This document shows positions 1 through 12,800 of a stretch of 64,000 bases of DNA, in pieces. The notes below the pieces were generated by a model, which did no database searches, was not told the DNA's origin, and was given only the letters and a program-made list of their open reading frames with translations. Numbering within the stretch: position 1 is the first letter of the stretch; each line of letters starts with the position of its first letter. The DNA comes from Liolophura sinensis (Eukaryota > Mollusca > Polyplacophora > Chitonida > Chitonidae): positions 34,265,608-34,329,607 of the forward strand of contig NC_088300.1 in the NCBI RefSeq assembly GCF_032854445.1, read 5' to 3'. A program made the translations under genes and the position numbers.

Positions 1-63
1 GATCTGAATACATTGATATGTAAATTGAAGATCGAAATGCAAATTATCAGTAGTTCTTCCCCT

Positions 64-87
64 CCCCCCCCCCCCCCCCCCCCCCCC
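64..87. repeat. Poly-C run (24 nt)
   Basis: Uninterrupted run of 24 C. Its length is likely to be uncertain in the assembly. Confidence 0.95.
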
Positions 88-1817
88 GAATCCTTTGATT
101 CAGTATATGGCATCTTTGAGCCAAGTTTCAAACTTTCTTCCGAGAGTTTTTAATTTACTTGATTACATTATGGCTGAACTAATAAAACTCTTCAACTTGG
201 TATCTTACTATTGTGAGAGAAAACAATAGAAAAGGGATTTTGTCAGATGTATGGTTCGTATTTTCTATTTTAGAGAATGCATACATATATCCATGAAAAG
301 TTTCTTAGTGGTAACTTATTCGTCCTTTTTCCCCTGCAATAAATGACTTCCTCACTGAAGCCGACCAACAGGCTGTTTAAATGATATTGAAACTTAAGGC
401 CAGAATGTAACCGTTGCCCTGACAACTGGTGGCAAGGAAGGGCATGAGGATTTGCATACTGATGAAGAGAGCAGAACGGAAGTTCAAGCAAGAAACTATC
501 TTGTTTTTCCAGACCATGAGGGTCATTAACATTTCACACCCCTGTATATAAGAGAACATTAGAAGGGGTGGGGACACTCACTGCCCTGGTTTATAGAGCA
601 AATATAATTCTGTTTGTTGTAGAAGATATATTCAGGGCTACCCTTTATGAATGTTTGTACTCTTGTCATAATTACCTAGCGTTTTTTATACTTTCAGCAG
701 AGGTTGTTATCACTTTTTATATTCAACTTATTTTCTTAAATTAGTTTTGGGAATCTGTGACAAACTACATTACATTTTTCCTATTCTCAACCTCTGTTGT
801 CTGCTCCTTCCAAAAAATCAAGAAACATTTCAAATTATCTGTGGCTTTCAAAAAATGGTTTAGGTAAAAGTTAAAAAAAAAGAAAAAATACAAATAAAAT
901 TAGGCCCAGGAGGTAATGTTACACTGAGTTTTATAACTGCTTGCAGATGTTCTCACATCTTTTGTCTTTTAGAGAAGAATGAAACAATATTTCATTTTCC
1001 ATTTTCGCAGGTGTTTCTCAGGGGATTCATTGTCATATTGCAGTGTATGGTTATGCCACAAAACAGTATTGTTCACCAATAATTTTCACATTGAAGGGGC
1101 TAATAATTTTTTGTATTATGATTAACCCATTGACTCGGTAGGAAGGAAGTTTCTTTTTTTTTTTTTTTCAGGGCAGGAAGTTGTGTCAGATAAAACTAGC
1201 CAGATAATACCCACAGTGCAGTGCATGTATTTAGCATATCTCTCATAATTCATTTAATACAATATTCTTGCATATCACACTTCATATTTACGTGATCAAC
1301 ATGTTGATGTTTTTTTTAATACTGGATTTATTATGCATAATTATTTTAAAGCTCATTATACATTTACAAAGTTTATTTATAGAGCTTACCTTTTATAAAT
1401 AAACACAATTGTGATAGTGTTTCCTTTCCGTCTTCTTTCTAAGCTAGAAAAAAAAAATAATGAAAAACAGAAAAGGAATAAATCACTTCAGAATGGTATT
1501 TTTCTTCTTGGCTGGTAATTGGCGAACTTGGAAGCAGAAAGTGGACTATGGCAGTATGGAAGGGTGCGCAAGTGTTCTGTAGTGGCGGGAACTGTTGAAT
1601 CCCCCATCTGTCCTGAATTAGTATTGTTTATCGAGCATTTTTCTCCATTCTTTAATAACGCTCTGGTTCCTGATGTGGGTGATAAAAACTGTTTGTCAGT
1701 ACATTTTCCCCATACCAAAACTTCTGGAAGTTATCCTAAGGGCTCCCCTAGTTGTCTCCTGTCTCCTTTTTCTTTTCTTCACAATCTGGGTCACTGGTAG
1801 TAGACCTGAGTATGGAA

Positions 1818-1867
1818 TTTTTTTTTCCCCCCCCCCCCCTCTGTCTCTCTCTCTCTCTTTCTCTGTT
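1818..1867. repeat. Pyrimidine tract: T9, C13, (CT)n
   Basis: Pure pyrimidine stretch on the + strand made of T, then C, then CT dinucleotides. It is a simple repeat that could form triplex (H-DNA) structure. Confidence 0.9.
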
Positions 1868-3459
1868 TCTTCTAATGTGGATGTTGTGTTCCACAATAAT
1901 AGTCAATTTAGGCACTGAAGGAAAACCAACTTTCCCGACTGGTTATTCAAGTGAACTGTAGGCTTGAAAGAACTTAACTCTGTTACACCAGACTCCGCTT
2001 GAAGGGAAAATCAATTTCTGTGTTTAAAGAATGACCGCACAATACAATTTATGGCAACAATTTGCAAGTACTTACTGGCAATACTCAGGCCATTGGACAG
2101 AAGTCGACAAAGCCTGGTAAAAGTAGAGATGTATGTCTGACTATAATTGTAGTTATGTCCATTGTTTGTCTGCCTGTATTTATGGAGCTCGCCAATTGCG
2201 ATTTTTCCTCACTGAAGTAATGAAGCAGTTTTTGTGACGTGTGAGGAAATCCTACCGAACAATTCCTCAACATTACCCGATTTCGATACATAAATGGCCA
2301 TTGTTGGCTTTAGCCATAATGCTTGATTTAATTTGAATGTAGAACAGAGGCTTGCAAATAACGACAGTGTAAAGATTGGTCCTGGTCGCTAGTAGCAGAA
2401 CGGCACTTGGGCGTGCAGCAACCAATGGATGGCTTATTTAGTTAGGTCTAGTCCACTCATTACTGATATTAAAGCACTCCTGGCTGAATTGGCCACCATT
2501 GTCTCCGATATAACCAGTACGAAAAAGGCTTTTAGTCCACCCAGTGGGGCCACCACAAAAGGGTCATTGTTGCCCAATATAGAGGGAATTAAAAAGGCAT
2601 CAGTTACCCAAAGTTTGTTTTCAGAAGGAAACAAGTATGGATTGCAATTACACTACATTTATCACATTGTCCTCAGCATTCAGGATTACATGGTTCAAAT
2701 CCCAGGACTTTAGGCTTTATTTGCAGCTCATTAGTCTTAGTATTGATGTACTCCTGAGAGGAAAACAGGATTTCAAATTTTGATATATATGTATATATGT
2801 CTTCAGACTTGCATGGAGAATGGACTTTGAATGCTTAAGCACGATTAAAAAATGTAAATTCCCTCCATTCCAACACAGCTGTCAAAATTTTCTAGGAAAA
2901 AGACAAGATTGGGGAAAGGCAGCAAGAAGTTTTTGTAGATATACATGTTATTTTACAAAAATGTAAATTCATTATCTTCAGAAGATTTTATTTTTGTTCT
3001 GCTCATGTCTGTGTTCTTTACGTTCTGTAATTTCATTCAGGCTGTATTTCGTAATTAAAAATACTTCTGTTTAGGCAATTCCGTGATGGATCTCTGTTCC
3101 TTTTTTTTTTTATTTTAACATTTTTCTTCGATAAACCACTTACAGTTAGCAAAGTTCATCTAAGTGCGTGAAAAGTTTTTGGCAGACTTTTTCAGTTTCA
3201 CTTATTTTCTTAAAATGAAAATGATTTCCTTCATCATCATTTACTGGAAATTGCTTTAAAAAGATTCCATGACTTGGAATGAAACCTGAAACAAGGCAAT
3301 CTAATTTCTATTAAAAGTTAATTTAAAAAATAATTTACTCTAATTTATACCCGACAAAAGAAATTGTCTTCAGACTGAAAGCCATTGTATTTAATACGGA
3401 AATAAGAGAGGAAAAAAAAAAAGCTAGACTAACTTCGTAGAAAACAAGTCAGGTATGCA

Positions 3460-3476
3460 CATATATATATATATAT
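3460..3476. repeat. (AT)n microsatellite
   Basis: Short uninterrupted AT dinucleotide run. Confidence 0.85.
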
Positions 3477-4559
3477 GAATGTATATACACATTGTGTGCA
3501 CTTTCCAATATACTATAAAACATAAATTTTTACTAGGATGATTATTTCATGAGTTTCAGCAGTCCATGTCGATTGAGATGAGCAAATACCAGGAATTGTT
3601 TTTCACCCGGCACATTAACAACTGCTTTTGTCTTTCGCTATTCTAATGCAGACATCATTTGTATTTTAACACAGTTGAGTCTGTTCTTTACCATTCAGAT
3701 CATCGTCATGATTAGGAATTAATTTCAGCTATGTCTCTCGACAGTATAGGCTAACAATAAGATATTGTTACAGCTGGGTTCAAATCCAGGTACAAGGTAT
3801 AATGTTTAATTCAGTAGCTCATAAATTTTGCCATTATCTCGCAGACTGATCAGCAGATAAGACCTCCGGCCATTGTTGTCTGTATTAGTATATTGTGAAA
3901 CATGCACATTAGATTTGTAATTATCCAAGACTTCAAGGACCTCAAGGTTCGAGGTTATGTTTATTCTAGCCTCAGTGGTCAAGATGTGAATCTTCTCCGG
4001 CTGGTCGGATTTTGTGTACTTGTAGCTCCTGGAGATGTACTTGGGTGTTTGATAATAGTAGACATCTTTTAATATACAGTATTTGAAGGAGATGTGCTCA
4101 TAATTTCATGTGGAAATCTGTTGTCATATTTCTCATGTTTCTCAACAAAAACATTGAGGAAGTTGTATGTGAAGCTGTACATCAGAGACATCAGTTTGAA
4201 CATAAAACTCTGTGAAGACTCGCATGCTGTTTTCATGCGAAGGAAAGAATTGCACTGCAGGAAGAGGACAGATTTCTACGACGTACAGAATACTTCTGAT
4301 CAAGTTGACGTTTTCCAGTTCAAAGGCAGAGGAGAAAGTGCTGATTAATCGATTCACCAACAATGGGGGCCAGGTAAATTAGGATGATTTGATGCAATTT
4401 CAGGGAAGGCTGATGCTGAACTTTAATAGGAAGCGAAAAGAATGCTTGCATTGCGGCAAGTAATGCCTCAAGCATGGAGCAGTGGCCTGGAGAACTCATG
4501 AGGCTGGTGTTTGAGTGTTGACCTGACCACCTCTACCTTGTGTTATGCCAATTGTTTCC

Positions 4560-4830
4560 ACAGAGCGCATAGTTGAGCGTTACAGGCGCGCGCTAAGCCT
4601 GTATCACGCCGGGGATTTCCACCTGAGGGATGGGTTAGGGGACTTTGACGGGCTGAACAAATGCCCCGTAATCCCTGACAATTGACTGGGGTAAACTGCG
4701 AAATACTTGGCTAGCTTTGCCCGTGAGGCCGGCAGGACAGGGCTCTGCCGGTAAGTCAGGTGCTGCCATTATCACTTGAGCCCTGATCTCTGCCATCTTA
4801 AGTCTTCAAGTAGAGGCACATGAAGGAATT
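4560..4830. other. GC-rich, CpG-containing island of unknown role
   Basis: About 270 bp with clearly higher GC and several CpG (ACAGGCGCGCGC, TATCACGCCGGGG, GAGGCCGGCAGG) inside AT-rich DNA. It could be a promoter, a regulatory element or an old repeat. No coding frame or tRNA-like fold is convincing. Confidence 0.4.
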
Positions 4831-7800
4831 TGGCCATTTCAGTTTCCGCGTCTTGCTCCCTCTGTCTGTTCACCCTTCCTTCTCTGATTCATTTTTTTTG
4901 TTTTATTTTACTTTTTCTGTGGCATTCAGCAATCCAGGAAATAATGAGAGAAGAGTGAGCAAATCTTTTAATCCTTTTATGTTTGGTTGAGTCATTATCT
5001 TGTTTTCCATTGTTTTACACTTCATGAAAGATTCATTTCTTTTAACGTCGCTACTGGGAACTTTTTAGTGTTTACAGAATCATTGGTCTCAATAAATGAA
5101 AGCTGTTCATTGATATATTTTGTTTCTTTAAGGTTTGTTACATTATTTTTTTAATGTTAACTTTGTCATTTTAACTTTTTGTGCTTGTTGTGCTGTTTTG
5201 TTTAAGGAAACTGTTAATGGCCATGATGAAACAAATTTATCATAATCAGCTCGGTGGACACAACAGTTGTTGGCTTCGATTATCCCTCCCCCCTACCTCA
5301 ACCACCTCCTCCCCCTCCACCCACAGCCCAGACAAACATCGTTACCAGAGCAAAGTTTGAATTCTTTGCCACTGCAATGGCTGGCATTGATGATTGCCCA
5401 GAGTTTTGACATGTGCGTTTTATTGCCAGGAAATTCACCTTTGTAGCCTCCAGCCCTAGAGAGTTCAGATTGAAGCACACATCTACTTCAGCAGCATGCG
5501 AAACCCAAGAGTACAACTTTCTCCCCTGGCACATGAGGTTCACATAGAGTTACAATAACTTAGAGAGGGAACAAATGTGATAGGCATGTAGTAGGGGTAT
5601 TGGAATCAGGGCTTTCCTGAAGGGTAGCAGAGCAGTGGTAAGGTAGTGGGGAGCAGAGGGCTTAGGGTGTCGAGGTTTCAATGAAATATAGCCTGGTAGG
5701 GTAAACCCTAACCCCCTGGTCATAAGAGTGGGAGGAAAGGGCAGCCATTGAGGCAAAACTGAGCACATGGCTGCTTCTGCATGTATGCAACTGTACATAT
5801 ATATGTATATAAATTTTGCCTTTTCTTATATGGCAGCTAAGTTTGCTGTATAAGACTTAAAAAAAACCTCAGGACTTGCAGAGAGACGGAGGAGCAAGTG
5901 TTAGTCCTGGCAAGTGTGCACCTTCTGTTCCCTTTCAGTGGGTGTATATACTGATGAATGGGGCAAAAAAAGACAGATACTTCTTTTGGGTGAGAAGAAA
6001 ATAGTGACAAGTTAACTGATACAAACCTCTTAGGTTGCCGTGCTCTTTTACATATGCACCTTGTGGCAGCGGTGCGTAAAAACAGTGCACAGACGTAAAA
6101 TGGTGCGGGATTGTTTTCTCCAATCTGTCGTGGCTGAGGTTACGTTAGGGTATTTTTGGTGGTGCTGGAAAACAAAGCCACCTTGTACACTGTCTCGCTT
6201 GCGTTTCTGTGAGTTGTTTGCAAAGTGATAATCATCGGTGTGCAACTGTACAAACACTGATAAAATATATCATTTTTTTTTTGCTCTCCTCTGTTCTGTG
6301 GAAAAACAAGGAAAGAGAAATGGGAGTAGCAAGAATTATAGACTCTCTCAGACGGGAGTTTATTTTCAGTCCTCTTCTGAAGTTTTAAGAATGCCCCAGC
6401 CAGCTGAAGAATGTCTCGTACTTAAAGAATGCTTTGTTTACACATGAGTGGGACTTTCTTAGTTAGATATATTTCTTAAAACACAGGTATTTCTGGACTT
6501 GTAAAGTCTGGCACTCCCATTGTGACGTACTGGCAAGACAGCCATTAGTGATACCCTGTTGTAAAGTGTTTGCATTTGCCTCTCCAACAGCTTTGCGGCA
6601 ACACGTGGTCTTTGACAAGAGAAGGGCGGCTATAGAGAGTGGGAGTGTAGTCTGCTAGGGCAGGTAGACCCAAGGCTTAACGATGTACCTTGCACAGGTG
6701 TGAGCAATGATGAACTCTGGGTTTTGTTTTCTGCCTCAGCTAATGGGCTTGGAAACCATGTAAGGTTGATTTTCTGATAGGACCCTCTGCACTGTGTTGA
6801 CCACATCACCTGTTCTCTTGTACCACCACATCTTGCCTCCACATGCTAGAAGAGTTTGTGGAAGAATGTGGTAACCAACCATCCCTTAGCCTGATGAATC
6901 CCTGTTTCAGCCATCCTCCACCCCCTCAGCCTCAGTTAGTAACCCCCACCCCCCTCCCTCCCTGCCCATGATCTTAAGCCAGGAGTCATCTTGTGGTCAG
7001 CAGGGAATGACCATCATTATGTAAATGCTCTCTGACAGGACTAGGTTCCTGCTAAATGACCACCATTAATCTGGCCCTAAATTGTGTACCTTTGTCAAGA
7101 GAATTGAAGTCAGATGGTTTATGATAGGGTTACCACTCTACCCTGTTGTCTGTAGACAGGCTGGAAACAGTTGTCTTAACACCACCCCACTGTCCACCCC
7201 CATTCCACTCTACACCACTACAAGCCATAGCACTCTCCTCAAGTTTTCAAGTACTAAATACCCTCACTTATAGCATTGAGTTAAATCAAGGTTAGTTTAT
7301 CTGTCCATGGTTGTCAGAATCATTACAGAGTCCCATGTCTGAGTTCTTTCCAGATGTCAGATTCGGTTAATTTAAAATGTTTACATGTTAATGAAGTTTT
7401 AAAATTGTAAACCAAAAGAAAAATATGCTTAATAATGAATTTGGAAGCTCATATGTATGTTAAAACCAATATTGTGAGTACACATATGTAGATTTCACAA
7501 GATAGTTGCTTTGGATAGTGCACATTTCAATATTGAATATTATTATATCGAATGTTTGTCAATTGTCAAGAAGTTTGTCAATTGTATAGCAACAATGATT
7601 TATCACTTGACCAAAGGAGAAGGGGAGTTATGCAATACATGTATGTCTCTCACAGAATATTGCCATTTTGAGATATTATATTTTCTTAAAAGATCATGTA
7701 TTTTGGGAATTCAATTTTGGTGTAAGCATGTTCTTTAAAACTGAAGCCACTCATAGATCAAACAGCTTACATGTAGGGTACTTAAACGCATATTTGCTAA

Positions 7801-8049
7801 TTGAACAGCTCTGTGGTATACATTGCTTTGCTGGCCAGTCGTGGAGCTGTCAAATTTGTTAACAAAAAATGCAGGCAGGAGTGTGAAATCTATAATTGTG
7901 TGGAGATCCTGGTTTTTCATGCAATTTCCTCCAACATTACAATGCTATCAACGAGGCATCAATATATTGATGACGGCCTGGGAACACACTTTCTTATTGT
8001 TAAGGCAGCGAAACAGTGTGACAGACAGAGTGGGAATATTCTGGATTTG

Positions 8050-8560
8050 TTTTCCTATTGATTTTGATTCTTACTTTTCCCCCCAATCTCCAGTTTCTCT
8101 TTCGGCGCTTCGTCAACCAAAGCTTTTGTGTTTTTTAGCGACTTAAAGCTGGCTGCCGTCCGCGGCGAGCACACCGATCGGATACTGGAGAAGCCCGCTC
8201 GTTGGAGCACTGATAACGTTTTGTCAGATTAGTAACATCTCAATTGTGTTAAGTTCCATTATCCTGTTTCCAAGGAGAACACAGGCAGGCAATTCCATTT
8301 ACCATTGTGTGACGAGAAAGATAAACCCTGGAAAAACCCTGAGGAATCCCAATTGATTGGTCATTTCCTACTCCCCATACTTTCCCCTATCATCCAAATC
8401 ACCGAATGTACCAGTTTGCCCAGTCGGCATTCTCATTAGTCGTTGAAGATTCCAGCCAATTCTATCAATCAACCAATCACTCAGACAACTAAGCGTTAGT
8501 CACAGATAACATTTACGGACATGAGCTTTTTCGCAAAGAGTGGTTTTCCGAGCCACTTTT
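8050..8560. promoter_or_regulatory. Candidate cis-regulatory module upstream of SoxD
   Basis: Block of balanced composition. It starts with a GC-rich core (8139-8231) and continues with clustered homeodomain- and CCAAT-like sites. CCAATTGATTGGTC lies near 8350. CTATCAATCAACCAATCACT (8461-8480) contains, on the opposite strand, TGATTGAT, the PBX/HOX consensus. This kind of site density is typical of developmental enhancers. The core is also bounded by splice-like signals, so an exon is the alternative. Confidence 0.35.
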
Positions 8561-11500
8561 TACACATCACTATGAATAATTGCATTACAAAACTCACAAT
8601 ATTATTTTTTCCATATCATCTTTTTTGAAAGAACTGTGAACTTTTCAAAAACTTCCCAAAGTCATAGAAACTTAAAGAAAAGTTTACTGTGCTTTTGACA
8701 AGACACATTTTTTTTGCCCCAATGTTTAAGAAAAGACAAAAATTTTAGTGATTAAGTATATCGATGTAATTTGTTCCATCAGTTTAACTTCAGTGTCATA
8801 TTTTTTGTTTTTGTGATACTTACACTTAAGGCTTAATATCTTTAATTTATCTCTTATTGCGTCATTTCAGAGTTTGTGTTTTTCTCCGTCACCTTAATTC
8901 AAGAGAACAAAAGATGAATTAAGTTCAAAAAAAGTTTCATTTTGAATAGCCATACTCTGAATTGGGGGGAAAAAAAGTAGTTGTTCTGATGGTTTGTTTA
9001 ATTTCGTATTATTCGTTTGTTATCCAAAAATGCAAGGTAGGCTTATCTCTGCTAGTTCATTTATGCTTATTTCCTTATTGCTAATGAACTCCTGTCTAAT
9101 TCAGAATTGTTTTTGTTTGGATGTGAAAATTGGAGAAAAGGCAACATTAAAAAAAAGTTGTTTTGATAGTGTGGCTCATTGTATAATGTACCAAATACCT
9201 TCTGTATGATTCAGAAATTAAAAAGTTTGTTAGTTTTTGGGTTGGTGTAGGCTCAAGGTGGGACCTACAGTGAAACGTAAGTGAGATACCAACACTGGGG
9301 TAGCCCAGGGTGCAGACGTTGTGAGTAACCATCATGACACTGATTGTATCCACTTGGTATGTTGTGAAAATGGAAGTGCGGGTCTGTTTTGTTCTTCCTA
9401 CTGTTTCCAATTCACCGGATCTCCCAGACAGTAAGTAAATTATTATCCCTCTTAACAGCAGCCTCATGTGTGGGGAGGGGGAAGAGAACAACATGGGGCC
9501 CAGCCATTCTAGGATCCATCTGCTTGAAGATAGGGGAACAAACGGAGTTGTAATCGAAAACCCCATCTTTCCCTGCCACTCTTTCTCTTTGTTTTAATAA
9601 GCCATATGAATAACATTTTTTTCCCTCTCCTCCAGTACTGTCAGACCCAAGCTGCCATCATTTCGTTTGTTCCTTGGTCAGATATTTTATCCCTGGCCAA
9701 TGTGAGGAGTGGACAGAGGAGAGACAGAGAGAGGAAAAACCATAAACTGACTTATGACTGGAGTGCCCCCTCTTATCCTGGGTGCAAGGTCTTAAGCTCC
9801 TCCTGTTTTCTAATGACAGCCCCTTCCTTATTGTGCCCTGGTTACCTCCACAGCTGAGCTCCAGCACCCAGTGGTGTGGCTCCTTCTCATCAGTCAAGGG
9901 CTCTGAGAGGCTGAGGTATATAGACAGAGCTCATTGTGAAAAACCCCCACCCCCCACTTCTGAGGAGTCTCCCAGTGTTTAAGGTACTGTATACCACAGA
10001 GTTCTCAGCCACAGTAGCATTGTACACTCTTGTCTTGTGTGTCTTGGGCTGGGAACAAGCCCCACACCAGCAGCAGTAGCAGCTTCCCCTCCTCCGTAAC
10101 ACGGCAGGAACAGGGCAGGTCAACGGGACAAGGCTTCCTGTAACAACTCCCCCTGTTAAGTTCCACTACTCTGCTAATATCCCATCTTTCTTCGGAGAGG
10201 ACACTGGAGATTTGGAACTGACTTTTGGAGACCATGGTTTTGGTCTCGTAACGCTTTGCACGAGTGGTGAATACTTGTCAGAAATGGTGTCTGCCCACAG
10301 AAACACCATCTCACACTTATGACGTTCACCTTAGCAACTACTGGTCACCAACAGTTTGTGGATGTCAAACTTTGTTGTTACTGGAACCGTGACTGGTGCA
10401 GAACATCAAGACGACTGTTCGGTTTAAAAGTTTGACACTTGTATCTAGGATCTCACTGAGAAAATATCCTGCCTGCTTTTTTTTTTTCTCTTTTTTTTTT
10501 AAATTTGTGAGTGTGTGCATATAGTTATTAATGCTGGGCAAAGGTTTCTTCAGTTGTTGTCTCAGTTAATCTGAGATCAGAAGAGTTGGCTGGGATTTTA
10601 GGAGGTGCTCCTGGAGTCGTCTGGTAGCAGTTGCACTGTTCCTGGTTTAACGGTAGTCTGCGGACTATCTGTACTAAGTGGTGGTATGTATACGTTTTCA
10701 ACTATGTGACTTTCTTGGCACTCGGTTAACTTTGGCCCTGCCTTTTTTTTTTCCATGTCGATCTCTCTCTCACTCACTCACTCCATCTCTGTCGCTTAAC
10801 TCTCAAATGTTATTTCTACTTTTTAAGAAATCCGTCCTTTTTTTGTCAGTGATGTAACCACTTGGGGCTTTAGAGCACCATACTTCCATTCGTTGGAAAA
10901 TTTTTCATGACTTGTATGTAAATAAATTCAGTCTGATTCTCTCCCAGCTGCTCTCCAGTTTCAGTTGGTGTGACTTGTGGAGAAAAGCTGTTCATCTTGT
11001 GCAGTGCAGATACAGTATATCAAATGTTACCCCTAGAACTCTCCAACCTTCATAGTTTATATTTTCATGGAATCTGGGAACCTAACTTGGAAAGAAAATG
11101 TGTATGTTGTTGGATTAGTAGGAAGTTGTCGTTAAGATTCTTAGCCTGTTAACACAATACAAGTTGTCCCCAAAATGCTCTTACTCCTGTTATTTTCTCC
11201 TGTTAAAATATTAATACAACAGTCACTAGTGAAATAAATTTATATTAAAACCTGCCTAAATACATTACATAAAAAAAGCCTTTTCCATTCTGTTAAAAGA
11301 GTTTAACTTGAAGTAGTTATTTTGCACTAAACTTTCAGAATTGAAGACACAGAAAGTTATTAAACTTTTTTGATAACTGTTTTTAAGCCAGAGGCAAATA
11401 CATGCTTACGTTTTTATTTTCATGGTGCCTATTTTTGTTGCTCTTGTTACGATTTTACATCCTTGCTGTCAAAGGAATAAGTCTGAAGCAATTTTCATTA

Positions 11501-12479
11501 ATTTTTAGTGATGTTTCTGTCACACCTGAATTTAATTACTTGTTAAAATCACTGCAGGTCTCTGAAAAAGTTAAAACTCAGTGAAGTTTGAAGGCATGCG
11601 TATTTTTGAAGTGTGTGAAGTTGTAAAACTTCTGTGTCTTCTAAATGCACCATGTGAGAGAGCTATGCGCAGTGTATCATGATAGGGTAAAAGAAATATC
11701 ACTTAAGCTTCAGGTCTTTAGGTTGATAACTTAGTCACAAAGCACCTTTATGATATTATGGCAAATTTGATTGGCTACAAAATTGTTGTCCAATCAAAAG
11801 TCTCTTGTTGTGGTTACTATGCCAACTCTGAAGTCTGCTGAAAGACCCACAGAAGCCTCCCTTTTGGCACAAAAACAACTACCACATGTGTGTTGCATTA
11901 AAACTTGATACAAATGTAGGAAATTAAGACCGTGGAACATGTGTGTCCTGTTTGAATTTATTGTCCACATTAATTTTCATTTTCCCAAAGCAAGGCAAAC
12001 CTCCGGTTTAGTTCTCAAAGGCCTTTGCCAAACTCTTGTTTTGTGGGTTTCAAATTCCTTTGGTCTGGTAATAGTGCTTTTGTGAATCAATTTAATTGAG
12101 GTTCCTCTTTAGAGGTGCTTACCATGCTGAAAAGGGACATGGTCACACCCTTAATTTTTTGTGTTTTTTTTTTATTATATAATTATAATGGTGCAATATG
12201 TTTCTGAACTTCTAATGTCTGTGAAACTTATTTAGTGCTGTGAATTCCGCTACACTCTCAGCTTGACAGCCTCAAGTGCTTTCGGCTGTGGAATTGAGTG
12301 AATGCTGGGGAGAGGTTAGAGTGGGAATATTGTTTTTAATAGTTTTCAAGTAATTGTCACCCTTGGGCGAGGATGGAGAAATAAAGTAAGTGTTTCATAC
12401 ATTTATTATGAAACTGTACCCAGCCCTGAAAAGAAGTCTTTGAAGACGGAGAATAATAGCATATTAATTATACTTTTAA
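8561..12479. other. Upstream non-coding DNA, second part
   Basis: AT-rich with T runs; no coding region supported. A 139-codon minus-strand ORF (9147-9566) has no recognisable domain and atypical composition. 9600-10260 is somewhat GC-richer with no interpretable signal. TGATTGGCT and CCAATCA boxes face each other at 11768-11797. Confidence 0.7.
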
Positions 12480-12800
12480 GGTAAAGGGATCAAGTTGAAG
12501 TTAGATTTTGAAAGCAATTGTTCTGCCCCACGCGCGGGAATAATAGACACTTTTAGTGCTGACTTTCATAAGTGGGTTAATGTTCAGATAATCAATACCA
12601 TTGAACTAATTGTCCATACAAAAACGGGCAAGTAATTAGAGCTGGGAGGCAATCAATAACTCGCTTGTTACGCCGAGTGCAGCATTGTTTTCAGAAATCC
12701 GTGAGAAGATCGGAGAAATCAATCGTACCATTTACCCAATGAGGTCACCCTAGGCTACGACAATAGATTTCACCCGTGCGCTAGTAAAATACTTATTGAA
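12480..12800. promoter_or_regulatory. Candidate cis-regulatory module
   Basis: Dense cluster of homeodomain/PBX-like sites in more balanced sequence: GATAATCAATACC, GAACTAATTGTCC, CAAGTAATTAGAGC, GGCAATCAATAAC and GAAATCAATCG, together with CpG-containing stretches (CACGCGCGGG, TACGCCGAGTGC). Repeated ATCAAT and TAATTA motifs in a 300-bp block suggest an enhancer. Function and target (presumably SoxD, 8 kb downstream) are inferred. Confidence 0.35.

Larger units (their letters stand above)
1..8049. other. Upstream non-coding DNA, left part
   Basis: No coding region, RNA gene or transposon could be supported. Visible features are a C24 run (64-87), a T/C-rich tract with CT repeats (1818-1867), an AT dinucleotide repeat (3460-3476), and a GC-rich island (4560-4830). 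Two tRNA B-box-like strings (GGTTCAAATCCC near 2692, GGGTTCAAATCCAGG near 3777) lack a convincing A box, so at best they mark decayed SINEs. The ORFs are short and match nothing known. Confidence 0.7.

Noticed and set aside
2692-3792. tRNA-like B boxes near 2692 and 3777
   Set aside because: Single B-box strings without a proper A box or a SINE tail; chance or very decayed copies.
9147-9566. 139-codon minus-strand ORF
   Set aside because: No recognisable domain and low-complexity surroundings; no splice partners seen. Most likely a chance ORF.
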